NCBI GenBank assembly: GCA_945903545.1
Contig: CAMDOO010000002.1
Location: forward strand, 1-64,000
From: Opitutus sp. GAS368
Lineage (GTDB): Bacteria; Verrucomicrobiota; Verrucomicrobiia; Opitutales; Opitutaceae
DNA: 64,000 nucleotides
Reading direction: 5' to 3'
Shown: piece after piece, positions 27,209 to 37,000 of the stretch
How positions within the stretch are numbered: position 1 is the first letter of the stretch
Layout: each line of letters begins with the position of its first letter
The notes under the pieces: model-generated
Seen by the model: only the letters and a program-made list of their open reading frames with translations
What the model was told of the DNA's origin: nothing
Database searches by the model: none
Position numbers and translations under genes: made by a program

Positions 27209-28009
27209 ATGACGCGGTCGACCGAGATGTTTTCTCCGCCGGCTCCGCCGGCCGAAGGGCCTCCGACCCTCGCGCGGCGTTGCGACTTGAGACAGCGTCC
27301 CGCCGGCCGGATGGTCGGGCGGCAGCGATGGAATCAACTGCTTTTTGCGCACTGGAAGATCGATCCGGCGGTGTTGCAGGCGACTCTGCCGCGTGGCCTT
27401 TACGTCGATACGTTTGCCGGTGCGGCGTATCTCGGAATTGTACCATTTGCGATGGAGCGGGTTCGTCCCGCGTGGCTTCCGCCCTTGCCGTGGGTGTCGT
27501 GGTTTCTCGAGCTCAACGTTCGCACTTATGTCCATGATGCGAACGGACGGCCCGGCGTCTGGTTCTACTCGCTTGATTGCAACCAACCCCTCGCGGTCGC
27601 AATCGCGCGGCGCTTTTTCCATCTTCCATATTGCCACGCGCGCATGACGGCGTCGTTCAACGACGGCACGATTCACTACGAGTGCCAGCGCCGCGACGAA
27701 ACCGCCCGGCCGTGTCGCTATGTTTGGACTCCGGGCTCAAAGGCTGCGTCCGTCGCACCGGGCTCGCTCGAATTTTTTCTGGTTGAGCGATATCTGCTTT
27801 TTGCTGCTGACCCCGCGGGACGACTCTATTCCGGACGCGTGCATCATGCTGCTTATCGCATCAATTCTCCGCGCGTCTCGGCGTTTTCGATCGAGCCGGC
27901 GCGCTTGGCCGGATTCCATTTGGAAGGTGAGCCGGCGTCCGTGCTGGCCGCGCTGCCGGTCGACGTTGCCATCTTTCCTCTCGTCCCCGCCACTCAATCT
28001 TCCCCATGA
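27209..28009 (+). CDS. DUF2071/YqjF family protein
   Basis: 266 residues with the YqjF-like sequence RQRWNQLLFAHWKIDPAVLQATLPRGLYVDTFAGAAYLGIVPF (given in part), LNVRTYVHDANGRPGVWFYSLD and the LVERYLLF segment. The family has an acetoacetate-decarboxylase-like fold but no established activity. The stop codon overlaps the start of the next gene as ATGA, so the SDR gene is translationally coupled. SOUL-DUF2071-SDR looks like one transcript. Confidence 0.85.
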   Translation: MTRSTEMFSPPAPPAEGPPTLARRCDLRQRPAGRMVGRQRWNQLLFAHWKIDPAVLQATLPRGLYVDTFAGAAYLGIVPFAMERVRPAWLPPLPWVSWFLELNVRTYVHDANGRPGVWFYSLDCNQPLAVAIARRFFHLPYCHARMTASFNDGTIHYECQRRDETARPCRYVWTPGSKAASVAPGSLEFFLVERYLLFAADPAGRLYSGRVHHAAYRINSPRVSAFSIEPARLAGFHLEGEPASVLAALPVDVAIFPLVPATQSSP

Positions 28010-28875
28010 ACACACCGATCGATCCTCCTGTCTGGCTCATCACGGGGTGCTCGACCGGGCTCGGTCGCGCACTCGCCACGCGGGTGCTGGCGCGGGGCCA
28101 TCGCCTGATTGCGACGGCCCGTCAGCCTGACACGCTCGCCGAACTGGTCGCCGCCGATCCGAGCCGGTGTCGGGCGCTCGCGCTCGACGTTGCGGACGCG
28201 ACCCAAGTCGCGCCGCTAGTCGCGCAGGCGGCGGCGGTCTTTGGCCGCCTGGACGTAGTGGTGAACAACGCCGGCTACGGCTTGGTCGGGGCCGTCGAGG
28301 AATACGAAGAGGCGCAAATCGCGCGCAATTTTGAGACGAACTTTTTCGGCGCGCTGCGGGTGATTCGCGCCGCTCTACCGATCTTGCGCGCCCAGCGGAG
28401 CGGACATTTCGTGAACATCAGTGCTGCGGCCGTCATCGCCAACTACGCCGGCTTTTCAATCTACGGCGCGACCAAGTGGGCACTCGAAGGCGTTTCGGAA
28501 TCACTCGCCGCAGAAGTCCGCCCGTTGGGACTGAAGGTGACGATCGTGCAACCCGGTCCCTTCCGGACGGATTTTATTGCGCGGTCGCTCGAGCGCGCTA
28601 ACGGGTCAATTCACGACTACGACCTGTCGAGCGGGAAGTTCCGGCGCTTCCTCGAAACGATGAACGGCCGTCAACCGGGCGATCCCGCGAAGGCCGCCGA
28701 CGCCATAATGGACGCCGTGGCAGCAGAAAATCCGCCACTGCGCCTCGTGCTCGGCAAATACGCCATCGACAAAACCCGCCGGAAGCTTGCGTCGGCAGCC
28801 CGGGAGCTCGAAGCGAGCAGCGCCGCTGGTCTGGCGACGGATTTCACCCCCAACGCACCTACGCCAGTTTCCTGA
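28006..28875 (+). CDS. short-chain dehydrogenase/reductase
   Basis: NAD(P)-dependent oxidoreductase of the classical SDR type, 289 residues. The cofactor loop TGCSTGLG lies near residue 15, the NNAG motif near 88, and the active site Ser plus YGATK (Tyr-x-x-x-Lys) near 155-159. The basic residue after the second strand (TARQP) suggests NADP(H). It starts inside the stop of the DUF2071 gene. Substrate unknown. Confidence 0.9.
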   Translation: MNTPIDPPVWLITGCSTGLGRALATRVLARGHRLIATARQPDTLAELVAADPSRCRALALDVADATQVAPLVAQAAAVFGRLDVVVNNAGYGLVGAVEEYEEAQIARNFETNFFGALRVIRAALPILRAQRSGHFVNISAAAVIANYAGFSIYGATKWALEGVSESLAAEVRPLGLKVTIVQPGPFRTDFIARSLERANGSIHDYDLSSGKFRRFLETMNGRQPGDPAKAADAIMDAVAAENPPLRLVLGKYAIDKTRRKLASAARELEASSAAGLATDFTPNAPTPVS

Positions 28876-29163
28876 ACGCGGCAGGCGTTTCCAAGGGGGC
28901 CCGGATGAAAATGGCCCGCCATTCCGAATTGCGGCAGACGAACCATGATACCGACCCCAGCAGCGTGCCGCAGCTCGCCGGCATGGAGAAGCTGTCGGGT
29001 TATCTACCTGCACTAGGAGCCTCACTAAATTCCGGAAAAAGGGGTCAAAAGGAGGGCAAGCCTGTCCAAGCGGACCCGGTCAAAACGCCTGCCGAAATCG
29101 TCGCAATCGACGATGGCAGAGCACTTTTGACCAATCTTGTCCCGACATGGAAATACACCGCGC
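28876..29163. other. non-coding end of the accessory segment
   Basis: No protein family is recognisable in any frame. The sequence separates the SDR gene from the tRNA-Glu 3' end and may include the element boundary proposed at 29180-29192. Confidence 0.4.
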
Positions 29164-29240
29164 TGGCGTCCCCACGGGGATTCGAACCCCGGTTATCTCC
29201 GTGAAAGGGAGACGTCCTAACCGGGCTAGACGATGGGGAC
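29164..29240 (-). tRNA. tRNA-Glu (anticodon UUC)
   Basis: On the minus strand the gene begins GTCCCCATCGTCTAG, has the anticodon loop CTTTCAC (UUC), a T-arm CGGGGTTCGAATCCCCG, acceptor TGGGGAC, discriminator G and an encoded CCA. All stems pair. It lies between the accessory segment and purC. Confidence 0.96.
29180..29192. repeat. direct repeat in tRNA-Glu T-loop, right copy
   Basis: GATTCGAACCCCG of the tRNA T-arm equals 25236-25248. Together the two copies bracket 3.9 kb with the AT-rich small genes, the fasciclin pseudogene and the SOUL-DUF2071-SDR set. Confidence 0.6.
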
Positions 29241-29378
29241 TAACCGCGGAGCTGCGCAACGTAGGGGGGCGTTTCCCTCGCGCAAGGCGATTTTTCCGGG
29301 CTTTCCGCGGGTTGGGACGCCTTCTTTCGCACCGTCGCGCAAAATCTTTGACGCCATCCGGTACGCTTCGCTTGCCTC

Positions 29379-30296
29379 ATGCGGATGACCCACGCCGAAA
29401 TCTCCGCCGCGCTCCCCACCTCCGCCGTCACCGAGATCGAGGGCCTGCCCTTCAAGCACCTCGCCTCGGGCAAGGTCCGTGAGATCTACGACCTCGGCGA
29501 CGCCCTCCTGCTCGTCGCGACCGACCGCCTTTCCGCGTTCGATGTCATCCTGCCCGATGGCATCCCCGGCAAGGGCGCCATCCTCACCCAGATCAGCAAC
29601 TGGTGGTTCGCCCAGACCACCCACCTCATCCCCGGCCACCTGCTGCCCGACCAGGCCGGCGAGTTCGCCCGCCGGGGCATCACCAATCGCGATCTCCAGC
29701 TCCGCAGCATGGTCGTGCGCAAGCTCAAGCCCCTCACCATCGAGTGCGTCGTCCGCGGCTACCTCGTCGGCAGCGGCTGGTCGTCCTACCAGAAGACCGG
29801 CGACGTCTGCGGTATCAAGCTGCCCGCCGGCCTCCGCCAGGCCGACCGCCTCCCCGAGGCCATCTTCACGCCCACCACCAAGGCCCCCAAGGGCCAGCAC
29901 GACGAGCCGATCAACGACGCCCAGGGCGCGGCCGCCGTCGGCGCCGAGCTCTACGCCAAGGTCAAGGCCACCAGCCTCGCTCTCTACCAGCTCGGCCACG
30001 ACCGGGCGCGCAAGGCGGGGATGATCCTCGCCGACACCAAGTTCGAGTTCGGCACCGACGCCGCGGGCAACCTCATCCTGATCGACGAGGTGCTCACGCC
30101 GGATTCCTCGCGCTACTGGCCGGCCGACAGCTATGCGCCGGGCATGTCGCCCCCGAGCTACGACAAGCAGTTCGTCCGCGACCACCTGCTCGCCATCAAG
30201 TGGGACCAGAAACCGCCGGCGCCGCGCCTGCCCGCCGAGGTCATCAGTCGCACGAAGGACAAGTATCTGGCGGCGCTGAAAAACCTCCTCGCCTGA
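29379..30296 (+). CDS. purC: phosphoribosylaminoimidazole-succinocarboxamide synthase
   Basis: SAICAR synthetase of purine biosynthesis: joins aspartate to CAIR with ATP in the cytoplasm. Motifs SGKVREIYDLGD, VATDRLSAFDVILP, VRGYLVGSGWSSY and the C-terminal LIDEVLTPDSSRYWP are all diagnostic, and 305 residues is the length of the larger eukaryote-like/bacterial form. A second ATG two codons on is an alternative start. It is a lone purine gene here, after tRNA-Glu. Confidence 0.96.
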   Translation: MRMTHAEISAALPTSAVTEIEGLPFKHLASGKVREIYDLGDALLLVATDRLSAFDVILPDGIPGKGAILTQISNWWFAQTTHLIPGHLLPDQAGEFARRGITNRDLQLRSMVVRKLKPLTIECVVRGYLVGSGWSSYQKTGDVCGIKLPAGLRQADRLPEAIFTPTTKAPKGQHDEPINDAQGAAAVGAELYAKVKATSLALYQLGHDRARKAGMILADTKFEFGTDAAGNLILIDEVLTPDSSRYWPADSYAPGMSPPSYDKQFVRDHLLAIKWDQKPPAPRLPAEVISRTKDKYLAALKNLLA

Positions 30297-30315
30297 CCCG
30301 GCGGGCAGGTTTTTC

Positions 30316-30381
30316 GGAGATGGGAGATCGGAGATAGGAGTTAGGGATCGGAGATGCCCCCATCTTCGATCTCCCATCTCC
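30316..30381. repeat. 15-bp inverted repeat of GGAGAT type between convergent genes
   Basis: GGAGATGGGAGATCG at 30316-30330 pairs perfectly with CGATCTCCCATCTCC at 30367-30381. The space between also consists of GGAGAT/GGATCGGAGAT units. Related GATCTCAGATTT strings occur at 31923-31959 and 33600-33635. It lies between the ends of purC and cinA and may end transcription of both. Confidence 0.65.
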
Positions 30382-30399
30382 CGCGGCGCGCGCGCTGCG

Positions 30400-31722
30400 T
30401 CACTGCAGGGCGCCAAACTTGCTCGAGGACGCGGTCGAGCCGCTGCGCGCGCGGAGCAGCTCGCGGCGGAGCCAGTCGAGCGCGGCGTTCACGGACCGGT
30501 TTTTCACGGTGCCGCGCGGGCCGGGGTAACTCAGCTGGCGCGACCAGGTGCCCTGCGGCGTATGGAGCGCAAGGTGGATCGCCCCGATGGGATTGCCGCC
30601 CGCGCCGCCGGTCGAGCCGGCAAACCCGGTGATCGCCAGGCCGTAATCCGCCTGCAGCGACTCCGCCACGCCCGTCGCCATGGCGACCGAGCACTCCGCG
30701 CTGGCCGCGCCGTGCTGCAGCATCAGGCACTCGGGCACGCCGAGGAGCAGCATCTTGGAATCCTGCGAACAGCAAACCACGCCGCCGGCGAAGAACTTGC
30801 AGGCGCCGCAGAGATCGGAAAATGCGTGCGCCAGCAGCCCGCCCGTGGCGGCCTCGGCGACCGCGAGGGTCTTTTCGCTCTCCCGGAGCAGGTCGGCACA
30901 CACCCGGCCCAGAGAATCATGGCCGAGGCAGATGAAGTCCTCCCCGAGCAGCTTGGCACAGGTGCCGGCGATCTCCTCCAGCCGGACCAGGTCCAGCGCC
31001 CCGCTGGGCGAACTCAGGCGGCAATCGACATGCCCCTGGTGGGCGCAGAACGCGACCGAGAGGGCCTCGCCGAAAGGCTGCAGCACCGGCTGGAGCTTCA
31101 GCTCCAGCGCGGACTCGCCGATCCCGGCCGTGCGGATCTGCACGTAGGCCTCGCGCTGCCGCAGGAACCCGAGCCGCTCGAGGCGCGGGATCACCTGCTC
31201 GGTGAACATCGGCTGCAGCTCGTTGGGCGGACCGGGGAGCAGGCACACCACTTTGCCGTCACGCTCGAACCAAAGTCCAGGAGCCGTCCCATTGGCGTTC
31301 GGCAGCACCTCGCCGTCCTCGAACCGGTAGGCCTGCCGGAGATTGTTCTCTGCCACGCGGCGGCCGATCTGCGCGAACCGCGCCGTGATCGCGTCCCGGA
31401 TCGACTCGTCGAACACGAGCTTCTGCCCCAGCACCGCGGCCACGGCCTCGCGCGTGCGGTCATCCACCGTCGGCCCAAGCCCGCCGGTCACGAGTACCAC
31501 GTCGGACTCGGCCAGGCTGCGCCGGACCTCCTGCTCGATCGTGGCAGCCTCGTCGGTCACCGTGACGTTGCGCTGCAACAGCACGCCGCGCCGGCCGAGC
31601 TGCGACCCAACGAACGAGAGGTGCCCGTTGGCGGTGAGCCCGAGCAGAAGCTCGTCCCCGAGGGTGAGGAGCTCATAGCGGGCAGGACGGGAACTGGATT
31701 CGGCGGGACGGGAGGAAACCAT
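30400..31722 (-). CDS. cinA: CinA family protein / NMN amidohydrolase
   Basis: N-terminal MoaB/MogA-like domain (YELLTLGDELLLG, VVLVTGGLGPTVDDRTREAVA, LLPGPPNELQPMF) plus a C-terminal CinA/PncC nicotinamide-nucleotide deamidase domain (LAVAEAATGGLLAHAFSD, YGLAITGFAGSTGG). The full-length bifunctional type, 440 residues, acts in pyridine nucleotide salvage. ATG 31722 begins close to the first beta strand; the longer frame adds 14 residues. The usual ESCTGG at the PncC active site reads EAATGG here, losing the Ser/Cys pair, so deamidase activity may be impaired. Confidence 0.88.
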   Translation of the reverse strand: MVSSRPAESSSRPARYELLTLGDELLLGLTANGHLSFVGSQLGRRGVLLQRNVTVTDEAATIEQEVRRSLAESDVVLVTGGLGPTVDDRTREAVAAVLGQKLVFDESIRDAITARFAQIGRRVAENNLRQAYRFEDGEVLPNANGTAPGLWFERDGKVVCLLPGPPNELQPMFTEQVIPRLERLGFLRQREAYVQIRTAGIGESALELKLQPVLQPFGEALSVAFCAHQGHVDCRLSSPSGALDLVRLEEIAGTCAKLLGEDFICLGHDSLGRVCADLLRESEKTLAVAEAATGGLLAHAFSDLCGACKFFAGGVVCCSQDSKMLLLGVPECLMLQHGAASAECSVAMATGVAESLQADYGLAITGFAGSTGGAGGNPIGAIHLALHTPQGTWSRQLSYPGPRGTVKNRSVNAALDWLRRELLRARSGSTASSSKFGALQ

Positions 31723-31827
31723 ACTTGCGAGCGGGAGATTAGGTGGATTCCGGGAAAATGCCAATCTTCCGCAAGGCTGGATGCGCTTTACCTCGGCCGG
31801 GCGTGGATTCCGGCCGGATTCTGCGAT

Positions 31828-31886
31828 TAGGGCGGGCCCGCCAGATCGAGGCTTGTTCCTGGCGGGCCGCGACCGCCCCGCCCTAC
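31828..31886. repeat. nested GGGCGG intergenic palindrome
   Basis: TTAGGGCGGGCCCGCCAG is mirrored by CTGGCGGGCC and the later CCGCCCCGCCCTA. Same TAGGG...CCCTA plan as the repeats at 6414, 40784 and 43773. Confidence 0.6.
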
Positions 31887-31922
31887 GCGGATCAGGACAC
31901 TGCTCCGGAGCGACGATCTCTG

Positions 31923-31959
31923 ATTTCCGATCTCAGATTTGAAATTTGAGATCGGAAAT
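31923..31959. repeat. 13-bp perfect hairpin upstream of uvrC
   Basis: ATTTCCGATCTCA and TGAGATCGGAAAT enclose an 11-base loop, itself the palindrome-like GATTTGAAATT. It sits in the 345-bp gap between cinA and uvrC, which holds no gene, and belongs to the GATCTCAGATTT-type family of this window. Confidence 0.65.
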
Positions 31960-32067
31960 TCGCCGGCCGGCCTCGGAGCGTAGGGCCGGACCGCCGTGCC
32001 GGGGAGCCGGTTTCCATGGCAGAGATCGCATTTGGCATTCCCGCCGGCGGGGCTTTCCTGAACCAAT

Positions 32068-33567
32068 ATGGCCCAAGCCCCCCATCTCAAGGCCAAGGTG
32101 CGCCAGTTGCCGGACCGGCCGGGCGTGTACCTGATGAAGGACCGGCTGGGGCGCATCATCTACGTCGGCAAGGCCCGCAGCCTGAAGAAGCGCGTCTCCA
32201 CCTATTTCCAGGCCGGCCGCCAAGCCCAGGAAACCCGGCCAAAGATCCGGGCGCTGCTGGGCCTGATCGAGGATTTTGACATCGTCGAGGTGAAGTCCGA
32301 GCCCGAGGCCCTGCTGCTCGAGGGCAAGCTGATCAAGCAGTGGCGGCCGCGCTACAACACCGACTTCACCGACGACAAGCGCTTCCTCCTCGTGCGGCTG
32401 GACCCCGGGGAGGAGATGCCGCGCTTCCGCCTGACCCGGGTGAAGCGCGACGAGCGCTCCCGCTACTTCGGGCCCTTCGCCCACAGCGGACCGCTCCGCC
32501 GCACGCTGCAGCAGATGCGGCGCCGCTTCGGCATTTTGCTGGCCGACGCCACCCCGCGGCAGCTGCCCGACGGCACCTGGCAGCTCTACGACGACATCCG
32601 CGAGGAGATCTATGAGCACCCGGCCATCGTGACCAAGGAGGCCTACCGGGCACGCGTCGACGCCGCCTGCGAATTCCTCGACGGGCGTTCCCGCGAGTGG
32701 CTGGCCAGCCTGCGCGAGGAGATGGCGGTGGCCGCCGGGCGCCGGGCCTTCGAGGAGGCGGCCACGCTGCGCGACGTGGTCTTTGCGCTCGAGCAGACCC
32801 TGAAGAAGACCCGCAACTTCACCCGCACCGACCCCACGCGGCCGGATGGCAGCGGCGGGGCGCTGCATGAATTGCAGCAGGCCCTCGGGCTGCCGCATCC
32901 GCCGCGGACGATGGAGTGCTTCGACATCTCGCACATCTCGGGCACGTTCGTGGTCGCCTCGATGGTGCGGTTCACCGACGGCCGGCCCGACAAGGCGCAG
33001 TACCGCCGTTTCCAGATCCGCAGCTTCATGGGCAACGACGATTTCCGCGCGATGGAGGAGGTCGTCGGCCGCCGCTACCGCCGGCTCCAGGAGGAGGGAA
33101 AACAATTTCCCGACCTCGTCGTGATCGATGGCGGACGCGGCCAGATCGGCGCGGCGCTCAAGGCCTTCCTCGTCCTCGAGTGCGAGCCCCCGGCGCTCAT
33201 CGGCCTGGCCAAGAAGGAGGAGACGATCTTCTTCCCCGACGCCCGGGAGCCGCTGCGGCTCGCCCTCACGCATCCCGGGCTGCAGCTGCTGCAGCGCCTG
33301 CGCGACGAGGCCCACCGCTTCGCGAACACCTACAACGCGGATCTCCGCTCGAAGAAGATCCGCGAGAGCATCCTCGAGGACATCCCCGGCCTCGGCCCGG
33401 CCCGCCGCGCCGCGCTACTCGCCCATTTCGGCGGCCTCAACCACCTGCGCGCCGCCTCGGCGGAGCAGATCGCCGAGGTCAAGGGCGTCGGCCCGCGCCT
33501 CGCCGCGGAGATCGCGGCTTTCCTGACGCGCGAAGATCCGGGCCCTGCCGGCACCGGTGAGTCTTAG
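32068..33567 (+). CDS. uvrC: UvrABC excinuclease subunit C
   Basis: Nucleotide excision repair nuclease that makes both incisions around a lesion. GIY-YIG domain at about residues 14-95 (PGVYLMKDRLGRIIYVGKA), a UVR-like segment near 225-260, the UvrC homology/RNase-H-like domain (FDISHISGTFVVASMV, VIDGGRGQI) and tandem helix-hairpin-helix motifs at the end (IPGLGPARR, VKGVGPRLA). The 499 residues are shorter than the roughly 600 of E. coli, mainly in the middle, and the four-cysteine cluster motif reported there is absent. Confidence 0.94.
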   Translation: MAQAPHLKAKVRQLPDRPGVYLMKDRLGRIIYVGKARSLKKRVSTYFQAGRQAQETRPKIRALLGLIEDFDIVEVKSEPEALLLEGKLIKQWRPRYNTDFTDDKRFLLVRLDPGEEMPRFRLTRVKRDERSRYFGPFAHSGPLRRTLQQMRRRFGILLADATPRQLPDGTWQLYDDIREEIYEHPAIVTKEAYRARVDAACEFLDGRSREWLASLREEMAVAAGRRAFEEAATLRDVVFALEQTLKKTRNFTRTDPTRPDGSGGALHELQQALGLPHPPRTMECFDISHISGTFVVASMVRFTDGRPDKAQYRRFQIRSFMGNDDFRAMEEVVGRRYRRLQEEGKQFPDLVVIDGGRGQIGAALKAFLVLECEPPALIGLAKKEETIFFPDAREPLRLALTHPGLQLLQRLRDEAHRFANTYNADLRSKKIRESILEDIPGLGPARRAALLAHFGGLNHLRAASAEQIAEVKGVGPRLAAEIAAFLTREDPGPAGTGES

Positions 33568-33970
33568 CCTGCGACGGGTGTCGGGGCGGGGCACCGGAGA
33601 TTTCAAATTTCAAATCTTAGATCTGAAATTCCAATCGTTCCTGCGCCCGGGCCCTCCGAACCAAATTCCCATTCCCAACTGCCAACTACTCCGGCATCCT
33701 GCCAACCCATGGCTCGGGCGGTCGTATCCCGACTTCAGTTTGACCTAGGCCCATCACCGATAAAAGAGGCGGTGGGTGCTCCAACCGTTGACCAAGGACC
33801 AGCGCCACGTCGCGGGCAACGCGTTGGAGTGTTCAGTCAGATGCAAGGGAGTTGGACTCCAGGAGCGGTAGCACCTGAGAAACTGCGCCAGGCGTTTCAC
33901 CTCATTTGGCACGCTGGTCTTCACCGTGCTTTGGTTGGCCCTGCACGGCTCGCGGCCCATGCCGGCCGAC
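33568..33970. other. intergenic region, no gene seen
   Basis: About 400 bp behind uvrC. It starts with a GATTTCAAATTTCAAATCTTAG-like string (cut here to its theme: alternating GATTTC and AAATCT units), the same type as the hairpin at 31923-31959. The rest contains minus-strand open frames of low credibility and nothing I can assign. Confidence 0.45.
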
Positions 33971-34033
33971 CCAAAATGGCGCCGCCATTTTGGCTCCTGA
34001 CCGCGCGGAGGGCGAAGCCCGAAGCGCGGTCAG
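33971..34033 (-). terminator. two successive hairpins behind the delta-60 gene
   Basis: CTGACCGCGC at 33997-34006 pairs with GCGCGGTCAG at 34024-34033, overlapping the stop codon, and is followed on the minus strand by CCAAAATGGC / GCCATTTTGG at 33971-33993, a 10-bp stem with a three-base loop. The double hairpin fits a terminator of the 6-kb gene, though a T-run is only the TTTT inside the second stem. Confidence 0.65.
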
Positions 34034-37000
34034 GGCAGCAGGTAGATCTCGACCATGCCGACGCCGGTGGTCGCCGTGTCGGCGCTGCTGACCTGCATAG
34101 TGTAGACGCCGGGCGGGAGCGTGATCACGGTAGCGGCATCGAGGCTGCCGCTGTCGTACGCCGTTAGACCCACGGCCGCGGTCGCGGCAGTAACCTCCGC
34201 GGCCGTGGCGCCAGGGAACGAGGCGTTGATGGTCACGGGGGTCTGCCAGTTGTTGTTCTGGGCGATCAGCACGTTCGCGCTGTTGTAGATATTCAGGAGG
34301 GGGTTCCCGAGGACCCCGCCGACCCCGGCCTTGGCCAGGTTCGGGCCCACGCCGCGGACAATCAGGCGCACGGGCTGGTTGCCGGCGATCGCGAGGCCAC
34401 CGACGACAACGTTGCCGGTGTTGTCGATGAAACCGCGGGTCGACATCGCCCGCAGGCGCGGGGCGTTCGCGGCCGCGCTGTCGGCGGCGTCGTAAACCTC
34501 GAGCAGCGTGGTGCCCTCACGCGGGCTGGAGCCGCGCAGCACCTGCGTCGTATAGGCGCCGGGGGCGAGCGTCACCGCCATCGCGGCATCCGTGCTGTTC
34601 GCCGGCAGCGGGAATTCGCCGAGGCGCGCGAACAGGGCGGCCAGGTCGCTGGAGCCGCCCCAGGAACGGCCCTCACTCAGCAGCTGGCTGCCGTTGAAGA
34701 GGCGCAGCACGGGGGCCGTCAGCGGGTTGAGCACGCCGTAGTTCGAGAGCGTCGGGCCGACCCCGCGCAGCAGCACGCTCTTGGCGGAGCTGCCGTCGAT
34801 GATAAAGCCGCTGATCAGCGGGCTGTCGGTGGTGACCAGGCCGCGCGTGGAAAGGGCGACAATCCGGCCGGCCCCCGAGGTCGAGCCCGCCGTGGCGGCA
34901 ACCGAGAGGGTCAGCGTCGACTTGGACGTCCCCGTCCCGTTCGTGGCGCGCAGGACGACACTGAAGGTGCCGGACTGGGTCGGCGTGCCTGTGATGAGGC
35001 CGCTCGACGCGTTGATGGACAGGCCCGCCGGGAGGCCGGTGGCGCTGAAGGTCGTAGCCGGGCGGACAGTGCCGATCGCGTAGTTGAAGGCATCGCCGAG
35101 GGCGCCACCCGCCGCGAGGGCGCTGGTGATGAGCGGGCGGGGCAGGAATTCCCAAGCCTCGGAGACGAGGCCCTCGGACGAGTTCTGGGATGCCGGGGTG
35201 CGGCCGCTGGCGCGGATAAAGAAGGCCGCCGTCGAGGGCAGGCTCTGGCCCGACAGTCGCCAGGTGGCGGTCGTGCCCACGCGGGCGCCGTTGGCCAGCG
35301 GGAACCAGCGCCGGTTGTCGAGGGAGTACTCGAAGCTGGCGCTCGAGATCTCCGGGCCGGCGCCGCTGCGGGTCCAGGAAATGATCGCGAGGTCCTCGTC
35401 CACCGTGAGGGAAGACGAGTAGGTCGAGGCCGCGGCGAGGCGGGCAAGTGCGTTGCGGGACTGGCCGCCGATCTGGCTGAAGGAGCCACCGGCCATGACG
35501 CGGCCATCCTGCTGCACCGAGAGGGCGCGCACGGCCCCGTTGGCGGAGGGATTGAAGGCGGCGTCCGCCGTGCCGTCGGCATTGAGCAGGGCGATCCGGT
35601 TGCGGGTCGCGCCGCCGATCGCAGTGAAAAGGCCGCCGACCACCACCTGGCCGTTCATCTGCGGGGCGAGGCTGAGGACGTCGCCATTGGCGCCGGGATT
35701 GAAGCTGTCCACGGTGCCATCCGTCGCGATCCGGGCGATCCGGCCGCGGGCCGCGCCGCCGATCGTGGTGAAGGCGCCACCCACCAGGGCGCTGCCATCG
35801 GCCTGCAGCATGAGGGCGTTCACGCCGCCGTTCGGGTTGGGCGCGTACGAGCCGTCGACGCTGCCGTCGGCGTTGAGCCGGGCGAGGTTCGCGCGGGCGA
35901 CGCCGCCCACCGTGGCGAAGGTGCCGCCGAGCAGGATCCTGCCGTCGCCCTGCAGGGTGACGGCGTTCACCTGACCGTCGGTGTCGGCGAGGAAGGCGGT
36001 GTCGAGGCTGCCGTTGAGATTGAAACGGGCGACGCCGCGGCGCGTGCCGCCGGTCACCGTGGTGAAGGCGCCGCCGAGGATCACCTTGCCATCGGGCTGG
36101 GTGGCGATCGCATACACCGGGGCGTTGGGGCTGGGCCGGAAGGAGCCGCTGGCCGTGCCGTCCACGTTCAAGACCGCGAAATTATTGGTGGAGAATCCGC
36201 CCACCTTGGTGAACGCGCCGCCGATCATGATGGCGTCGCCGGGCTGCAGGTTGGTGAAGTCGCCCTCGATCATGACCTGGCCGTTGCTGGCCAGGGTGAG
36301 GTTGTTCACGGTGCCGAGGACGTTGGTGTTGAAACCCAGGTCAACGGTCCCGTCGGCATTGAGCCGGGCCAGGCGGTTGCGGGTGACGCCGCCGATCCGG
36401 CTGAAGGTGCCGGCGATGATGATCCGGCCGTCGGGCTGCACCGCGAGGCTGTTGACCTGGCTGTCGGGGTCCGGAATGAACGCCGTGTCCAGCGAGCCGT
36501 CGGTGTTCAGGCGGGCGACGCGCAGGCGCGGGGTGGCGTTGATGGTCAGGAAATCCCCGCCGACGAGGATCTTGCCGTCAGGCTGTTTCGCCAGGGCGTA
36601 AATGGTGGCGCCCTCGGCCGTGTCGTTCTTGTTCGCGTCCCAGGGGGCGTCGACGGTCCCATCGGCATTGAACCGGGCCAGACCCCGGCGAACCGTCAGC
36701 GTGGGGTCGACGTTCCCCTTCACGTTGGCGAAGGTGCCGCCGATCACGAATTTGCCATCGGACTGGAGCACGAGGGCGCTGACCGTGCCATCGGCCCCCG
36801 GCGAGAACGGCTTGTCGATCGTGTAGTCCGCATTCAGCCGGGCGATGTGGTTGCGCACCGTGCCACCGGGCGAGGCCGGCAAGATCGGATCGGGATTCAG
36901 GAGGCTGAAATTGCCGAAGATGAGCAGCTTTCCGTCCGAGAGGATTTCCAGACCAAGCACCGCGCCATCCGCCCGGAGGTTCGGGAAGCTTTGGTCCAGG

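Noticed and set aside
25236-29192. Canonical tRNA-integrated genomic island with attL/attR
   Set aside because: The repeat is only 13 bases exact and does not extend through the tRNA 3' end, and no integrase or recombinase lies within; kept only as a weaker hypothesis.
33754-33960. 68-codon minus-strand frame between uvrC and the delta-60 gene
   Set aside because: No start context, no family and no neighbour relation; treated as non-coding.
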